64,000 bases of DNA, from the NCBI GenBank assembly GCA_013365365.1, contig JABVXU010000004.1, forward strand, positions 372,001 to 436,000, read 5' to 3'. The notes beneath the pieces were generated by a model that was not told the origin of the DNA, made no database searches, and worked only from the letters and a program-made list of their open reading frames with translations. Shown here piece after piece: positions 57,226 to 64,000 of the stretch. This stretch comes from Cruorifilaria tuberocauda. Lineage: Eukaryota > Nematoda > Chromadorea > Rhabditida > Onchocercidae. The position numbers and the translations under genes are program-made. The first letter of the stretch is position 1, and every line of letters starts with the position of its first letter.

Positions 57226-58109
57226 CATATATGTATATGTATATAATTCCAAAGAAATCATCACAATATTTCTAACAATCGTAGAATTATCCTAAAAAAG
57301 TTATCTAAAAACATATAAACATATTAGTGACTTTGGTATTTTACAAATCAACAATGAAATCGAAATCCTTTTGCTACCTTTTATACATAATACTTCCTTG
57401 AAAGAGGTAAAAATGACAAGATAAAACACCAACTTGAAGCACACCTATTTCCAAATCTAGATTAAACGAAATTTTACAAATCTCAATCTTTAAAATCACT
57501 AAAGAAATGTCTGTTTAATTGCAAAATTTCTTTGACACATACGACAGAATAAAAACATTGTAACGGTGAAAAGTTTCTCATTTTATATCTTAAAACGTGT
57601 TTGGATTTCTATAAAAAGTTACACCAAAGGAAAATCTACAATTTAATCGATAATTCTTTCCATGAGTAAATGACGATTGGTCACAGTTGTAAGCAATTTA
57701 ATTCGAACTGAAATACTGACAAAAATCATACAGAAGATATTCTTAACACAAGGTACGCATCTGCCGATGGCAATTCCTTCCAACAATAATTTGTATACAT
57801 TGAACTGTCATCAATTCTCGAATCATCATTGTTATCTCACAGCAAAAATATAATTTATCTTTATTTTTTAATTAATTAACTGACATTTGAAGTCTAATAA
57901 CTACTGAATGGTATCAAAGAAGGTTGAGATGGACGAAAATCTGTAACAAACAATTTTAGTAGTCATGAATATCAATCACAATTTCAGTATTTTTACTAAT
58001 ACGACGTCATGAAGTTTCGTCAACTCTTGTGTCACATGAAAGCATCATTTACTGCAGAAATAGTAAAAAAACGAACATTTAGACGAAACAACTAAGCAGA
58101 AACTTTAGG

Positions 58110-58255
58110 GTATAAGCCGCTGTGCGCATTCTAATACGACTCTCAATTGCCCAATACGCACGTCATCGCTGTTATGCTGTTATATGTGCGACCGTGCCGT
58201 CTATTGCAGCCCGATACAGCAAGGTTAGGTCGTGCCATCGCAAGTCAATTAGCAT
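58110..58255. promoter_or_regulatory. GC-richer block, candidate promoter
   Basis: About half of the bases are G or C here, against roughly a third around it. It contains TGACGTGC on the - strand (ACGTCA on the + strand), a CRE-like half site. It lies 1.5-1.7 kb upstream of the zinc-finger gene's start codon. A short - strand frame (31 codons) starting MARPNLAV also fits, so weakly coding sequence is the alternative. Confidence 0.3.
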
Positions 58256-58908
58256 GATTTCTGTAAGTGTGGGAGGTTTGCGTGGTTCTTAGCACTGATT
58301 GAATTATGTATGAATTCCAGCGTTTATTCCAATAAATTGTGAAGAACTGGGGAATCCTGTTGAAATATAAGTGAAATGTACAAAAACGGATTATCCAAAT
58401 GCATTTACGTACGATGCATTTAAATGATAAGCAAAGCTCGCTGGAGCTATCAAGTAATACAAGACTGTTTTTGAACAATGGAAAGTACCACTGACCACTC
58501 ACAAATAAGTAATAAGACTTTCGATCTGCCCTCCTTTTAATCTGCAGAATACTTCACACCCCAATGTTTCGTCAAAATATTATGAATCCCTATAGTGGTA
58601 CTTTCTACAATCATTAGAACATAGATCTCGAAACAATAAGCATTAGAGATCATTTGGATTTCCTTTTTACTTGATTTTCATTCGCACGTCTATTTTGCTG
58701 TGGTACTGAGTGGGAACGTCTACATCCATATAGTTGACGATTTCGATATTCCATCCAACATTTCTTTGTTTCAAGAAGATCAAGAATTATTTTCAGCATT
58801 TTATTTTATGGTTACACTATAATCAAAAGGCCTAGAAGAGTACTGTACTTCTATATATTTCTTGATTTAATTCGAAGATTACGTGAAAGAGAAGAAAGGA
58901 AAAACAGT

Positions 58909-61900
58909 TTATTGTTCAGTATTCAATCGATGAAAGCAGATATATAAAGTAGCGCACTGACATCTGACAGCAATGTTATATTTTTTTAGAAAGGATCTAA
59001 CCGTTGCATATACTTCAAGGGGAAAACATTGCGTATAGTATGTTGCCATTCGCTTTTCCAGAACTTCAATCGGATGAGGGATAGGAATTTCACGGCGTAC
59101 TTTAATTTCTCCCCGTTGGTTAAGTTTGGTTACATATATTTTCCCCATAACTTTCCCTTTTCCCCTGTGATATGTAAGTGAACTGATCGCAATCTTTAGT
59201 CCACTTTGGTTTTCAATCATGCTTCGTCTATTGCACCCACATCCGTACTCCAACTGGATGATTTTATCTGCGAATGTCTAAAAAGAAAATGATCTCAGGA
59301 ATTTGACCGATCTGAAAGATGCATAAATCAGTTAATCATTTAATCTGGCCTAAAAATAATAAAAATCAGATGTCCTACTTAATGGTATTTTAAATCATTA
59401 TCAGTTAATGGCACCACTTATATCTCAATCGTTCATATTGATGATATTGTAACATGTGAAGCACGGTTTCGAAAGATTTGAGACTTCGCATTTCGTTACA
59501 TCTCTTATCGTTATTTGTACCTGCCAACGCGATAATGGAGGATGAGAGAATATCTTTACTGTTTTAGGTGGTGATGTGCTCGGAAGTTGTTCTTTCTTTT
59601 TATGAATTATTTTGCAAATTCCCCTTCATTTCTATTTCTATTCTTCATTTCTGCTCTCAGGTGACAAAATTCTTATCTTTCTTATATTGGCCTCCACGAA
59701 GATCTTCCGGAAGTTTTGAGAATCAATATTTATTTCTAGCAGTGACACTTCTGAGTCGGACACGAATATGCTTGATTTTTTTAAAATTTAGATGGAGCAT
59801 CTGATTTTTGTTCCCTTAATATCTTCCTGGAACTCACCGATACTTTATCGGTGATTCCGGATATTTCGGGAGTTTCATAACTAGCCCTCTTTTCTGAACA
59901 GAACTGTGAAGCCCGAATCTCTATTTCAGGCACCCGATGTTGTGTGGATTTCAAATTTTTGGATGTATCATCTTGGACTTCCACTACCTCAATTTTCTCG
60001 TCTTCATCTAATCTTTTCAAAGAATACAGTACACCTTCTTCCTGATTTCTTCCCTATATTAGCTCCCTCCTTGTGCACATGCTTCATATAGATTCGTCGA
60101 CGTGAATTGACGAAATCTACTGCTAGACGCAGATCTTTCAGGCCTGAAATTACTTACTCGCAAAAAAAATTTTATTACTATTTGTTTTATTAATATTTGT
60201 TTAAGTAATTTTCGGTCACGATAAATTAAAGCAAAAAGCTTGGAGTAATTTTTTTTTCATATATTTTCCAGCACAATAATAGATAGGGTATTTTTTATTT
60301 TGTGGAAACTTAGTGTTACTGAAATTCATGTGTACCATGCTCATAATACAGGATGGAGTTCAAAAATATCTATTCAAGAAGAACCTGTAATCTTTAAGGC
60401 TATTTCTTAATCAAGACCCAGCACTGAGATACAAACGGCTGGTCCAAGTATGTGAAATTAAAATTGTAAAGGTCTATTATGCAAAGATCCAGAACCGAAA
60501 AATAAATATACATTTAATTTCATTTTAATTACAAAAGTCATCATAGTGAGTTTCCGATAAAAAAAACTGAGCGTAATGAATGAATCATTTTCGAATCATT
60601 TTGAATGAATGATCATTTTCGTTCTTCGGATGAAAATCTTTACAGTTCAGACAAATTTAAAAAATTATCTAGAACACTAAGGCGAACTGGAAATTTAGTG
60701 TTCAGCAGTTCTTTTTAATTTAAAAAGATCTACCTGTTCGATGGCAATTCGATTGTATACGTCTATTGGTGGCGATGGTTCACCTATGACGAGGTCATCC
60801 GGTTGTACCCACGTGAAGAAGTCTACTTCTTCATCATCGCCTACTCCAGCTGTTATTCTTTGTCCTTTTTTTAGTTGGTATTGATTGGTGTGCCAAGGTC
60901 AGGTTACGAATTCGTTTGTATACGGTATAAACCCGCATCATATGCGCATATATTTTAGTCAATTCTAACACAGTTATAGTTCTGAATGACCAATTGACGG
61001 GTTGCAATTGACGCTATAACTTTAATGTAACACTTTGCTTCATGTCAACTTTGCGAAGGAAGAAATGGACATCTGTGAATCCTCCGTCCATTCCAATTCG
61101 AATTTGATCATTTGCAATTTTTTGCTACAGTACAATTTCTTGTAGAAAAAAATTCATATTCCGGGAAGTTTTGTACTATGGTAAAGTGTTAGGTAATTAT
61201 GGGATATGAAAATTTTCATACACTAATTATTCTTGTTTCCAGATCGAATATATTCTCTTTTTCTATGCAGTGACATGGAGAAACTTTACGTACGTACTCC
61301 ATTATAATTCTCCAGTGATTCTTTCTCCGTTCCTGAGTTAATCAGATGTTATTTCACATTGACGATCATTCATTTTAGAACAAATGTTTTCATTGCATTT
61401 TATATTTAACCGGCTATATTATTAATTATTATTATCACAAATTATCGTTATTATTATTATTGTTAATTATTATAATAAATTCCTATTATTAGTTATGCGT
61501 TGTTTTCTCAGTATATTGAACATTTTGGATAAATAGTAAGACTTTTCTCTTCTTTTCAGGACGAATTCCTAGATGACAAGAAAGTTCAACATTATGAGTT
61601 AGCATATCATCATGTTCTTGAATTCAAAATAAGATTCAGAAATTTGAGGTAAAGCAAAGCATCTCCGAAGTCCATGGGTTGAGCGTTTTTACTTAAACGC
61701 GATTGAGATTAAAAAACAAGAAAGGTTGACTTTAAAAGAATGAACCTCTAATTTAGAAGCGATGAAAACGGCCAAAATCCCTGTGAAAATTATTTCTGAT
61801 TTATCTATCGCTTCGAAGTTAAACATCACCATTGTACGATCGAATATATCGATGCACGATGGTATGTTTCATGATATTTCATATGCTCGCAGAGCTAAAA

Positions 61901-64000
61901 TGGAACTTGGTACTTTGATTAGCGATAGGCAAGAAGCCAATTACTTGAATCATTGTTAACAGTGTGGTAGTAACGCGGGAACGAATGCTCTTCACCTCCA
62001 ATTTTTCCCATTTCTCTGACTTCCTTTCATGATCTTTTTCCCATGAATTGCAAAGTCTGTGCCAAACCTGAAATTTATCTTTTGCTGAAAGAGTTCTTGT
62101 CTTTTTATCAGTAAAATTCTGAAAAATATTGGTGTGTAAATCAAAAATGACCTCTTTTGGTGAGTCAAGAGAGCTGCAACTAAGGAAATTTGACGGATCG
62201 TGGTAGAAATTAACACCTGATGCACTATTAGAAGATTCCGGATAAGATTTTGCATATTCACTTAATCTGAACATTGATTCACATTAAATTTCTTCAGTTA
62301 TAATTTTTGACAAGAAATAATTTGAGCTTTCTTGGCGAGACGAAAGTGTTTTGTCAAAAAACGGATGATTTAATCATTTCTCAACAACTTTTTTAAAAGA
62401 ATTTTGAATCTGAATGACCTTTTAATCTTTACTAAAATTCCAGTTGTTTTGGTGAATCTTCTAAAACATATCAATTTGAACATGGTGAAGAAGTGTCAAT
62501 AATCAGCTCTCTAAAAATATCCCTTTATAAAATTTTACTTTGTTAGCTGATTATTAAAATTACTGTTCATTTCGATTCATTTCTGTACTAATAATAAATG
62601 TTTCCTCGTTTTCAAAAAGGAGTGATGAAACCGCCTTAGATAACGTTAACTCATTACAACATTTTATCTTATATCCTCTATTTTGATCACCATCCCATTC
62701 ACTTACGGCACACTGGATAACTTGCAAAGTTTACCTTCGTGCATCTTACAGGAAACTTTTCATTCTTTGTTATTATTAGGATAAAACTTTTTGTATCATT
62801 TAAATTATGAATTGAATGAAACAGTTCTATTATACGATAGTTTGGGATTACACAAAAATAAGTTAAAAATTTTATCAGCAGAGTCTGTCAACACTGATAA
62901 ACGGAGTCGAAATTTAATTGAATTTTTTGACTTCAAATTCGAAGTGATTGGTATAACCAGTTTCATATAGTTTACAATCTATCATTTGCATATATTGCGT
63001 AAAAAAATTTTTTTAACCGCCTATTCATAAACAATTAAATACTTCGTTCGTCGAGAACAATATAAATGGTAATATGTCTGATCATTTAATAATAAGATAA
63101 CAGTTTCAATTTTCAACAATCATCATAGCATTTTTCCGACAAGCTGAATACCTGTTATCTTGGATTCTTTTATTTTACCCAATGATTCTTTTGGATTTTC
63201 TTCTTAGAAAGGATATGAATTGTTACCAAATATTATTGATTTTAGCAGAAATTCACCATTGCGAATTCAAATTAATTTATGTTTTTTACTGTTCCATGCT
63301 GAATTATGATAGGGAAAGTAACATGTTTGGGATAGTGAATCGTATTTTCATAAAAATTATGGACGCCATGAGCGTTGGGTAAATTCGATTTTGCATCGAC
63401 TTGTCAGCTATATCGTGATAATGAATATTAACTTATTTATATGGATTAATCTTAAGTACAACTGATTTGAAAATCACTAGCTCGGCCGAAAAAATATCTG
63501 GAAGGAATTTATTCATTGTTGGGTGGAATTGATTCGAGAATGACAGTCATCAACGTTTTCCTGATATTCGAGTTCCTTATGATGATGATTTATAATCTTA
63601 GTTGCATGCCCATATCTCAGAGCTCATATGAAATATAATGAGCGTTATTTTTGTTTCATAAATAAAATGAATGAGGCACAACTTAAAACTGCATTAAATC
63701 GATAAATTAGGCATTCATTACTAGCCAAATATGTTCTTGAGTAGGAAGACCAGCTATCTGCGTCTGCTCCTCATCGTAAAACTTATCAACAAAAACACTT
63801 GCGCGTGTGAATACCTGAAGGAAAACGGAGATAGATTTCAAATTGAATGGAAACGAATCGCCTGACAGCCTCATTCGATGTGAAATCCCATTCTAGTTTT
63901 TCATAAAAATAATATTTTAAAACAGATTTAGTCGATTAAAGAAACTTACATCAATTATTCGTTTCCTTACTGGATGCAATAAGATATTTTCAGTTTCTTT
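58909..64000 (-). CDS. Unrecognised multi-exon gene, partial at the right edge
   Basis: Six candidate exons were read on the - strand: 63950-64000 (runs off the window), 63722-63814, 61945-62266, 60734-60864, 59838-60053, 58909-59277. The first two join in phase, and so do the last three; the links on either side of 61945-62266 do not, so at least two exons are missing from this model. The strongest exon (59277 leftwards) has a TTTTTAG acceptor and reads IIQLEYGCGCNRRS, KGKVMGKIYVTKLNQRGEIK and IPIPHPIEVLEKRM; it ends at TAA 58909-58911 or splices out at 59001. The exon 60053-59838 is acidic/basic and ends at a perfect GTGAGT donor. The exon at 63814 reads VFVDKFYDEEQTQIAGLPTQ. I see no signal peptide, membrane segment or known motif and name no family. 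Confidence 0.45.
61131..61648 (+). other. Possible + strand exon chain inside the - strand gene
   Basis: Three small open segments on the + strand have clean borders and matching phases. They are 61131-61180 (after GCTACAG, before GTAAAG), 61243-61293 (after TTTCCAG, before GTACTC) and 61560-61648 (after CTTTTCAG, before GTAAAG). Read together they give QFLVEKNSYSGKFCTM, then IEYILFFYAVTWRNFTY, then DEFLDDKKVQHYELAYHH and more. No start or upstream exon was found. Chance is quite possible for segments this short. Confidence 0.2.
61420..61495. repeat. ATT-rich simple sequence
   Basis: Imperfect TTA/ATT repeats similar to those at 32636-32681. They lie in an apparent intron and carry no other signal. 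Confidence 0.6.

Larger units (their letters stand above)
56597..58908. other. Upstream region of the zinc-finger gene
   Basis: No gene is firmly supported. The region contains a (TA)n run near 56960-56995, a lysine-rich open frame on the - strand (about 57225 to 56961), and a GC-richer block at about 58110-58255 that stands out against AT-rich flanks. The block could hold the start site of the zinc-finger gene's outron. Confidence 0.4.

Noticed and set aside
60734..60871. Plus-strand aromatic-rich frame opposite an exon of the unknown gene
   Set aside because: The Trp/Tyr/Phe-rich reading is the expected antisense shadow of the acidic minus-strand exon, which has a proper donor and more natural composition.

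Overview
This window looks like a piece of a nematode nuclear genome. The DNA is AT-rich and intron-dense, with small exons (about 50-320 nt). Splice acceptors often follow a T-rich run, and several start codons lie 1-8 nt after an acceptor-like site, as expected for spliced-leader trans-splicing. A filarial or other clade III worm is my best guess, but that is inference; no rRNA, tRNA or repeat family fixes the species. All gene models were built by hand from splice signals, reading phase and protein-family recognition.

Positions 1-31,300 carry four genes in tandem on the + strand. They are a RalGAP alpha catalytic subunit (1749-16384, with a 6.5-kb intron), a LENG1-like CIR_N-domain nuclear protein (17514-18751), tubulin folding cofactor D (19882-27080) and beta-catenin-like protein 1 (27704-31271). 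Positions 32,000-64,000 carry genes on the - strand. They are a complete class VI myosin (32061-42653), a long low-complexity protein with one C2H2 zinc finger and a ZNF608/ZNF609/scribbler-like layout (48158-56596), and a partial unrecognised gene (58909 to beyond 64000). The beta-catenin-like and myosin genes converge; between their stop codons lies a near-perfect 48-bp palindrome.

The genes are housekeeping or cytoskeletal and do not form one pathway. Themes recur: cytoskeleton and trafficking (tubulin assembly, minus-end-directed actin motor, Ral signalling) and nuclear RNA or transcription control (LENG1, CTNNBL1, zinc-finger protein). No mobile element, virus, CRISPR array or RNA gene could be supported.

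The most distinctive genome-wide signal is relaxed 3' splice sites. In 103 hand-modelled introns, position -3 is C in 44, T in 43, A in 14 and G in 2. Other points of interest are the palindrome, a 22-bp tandem repeat that triplicates a splice donor, a stop-free 69-nt intron, a 37-nt intron, purine/pyrimidine tracts upstream of the myosin, and the unrecognised gene at the right edge.
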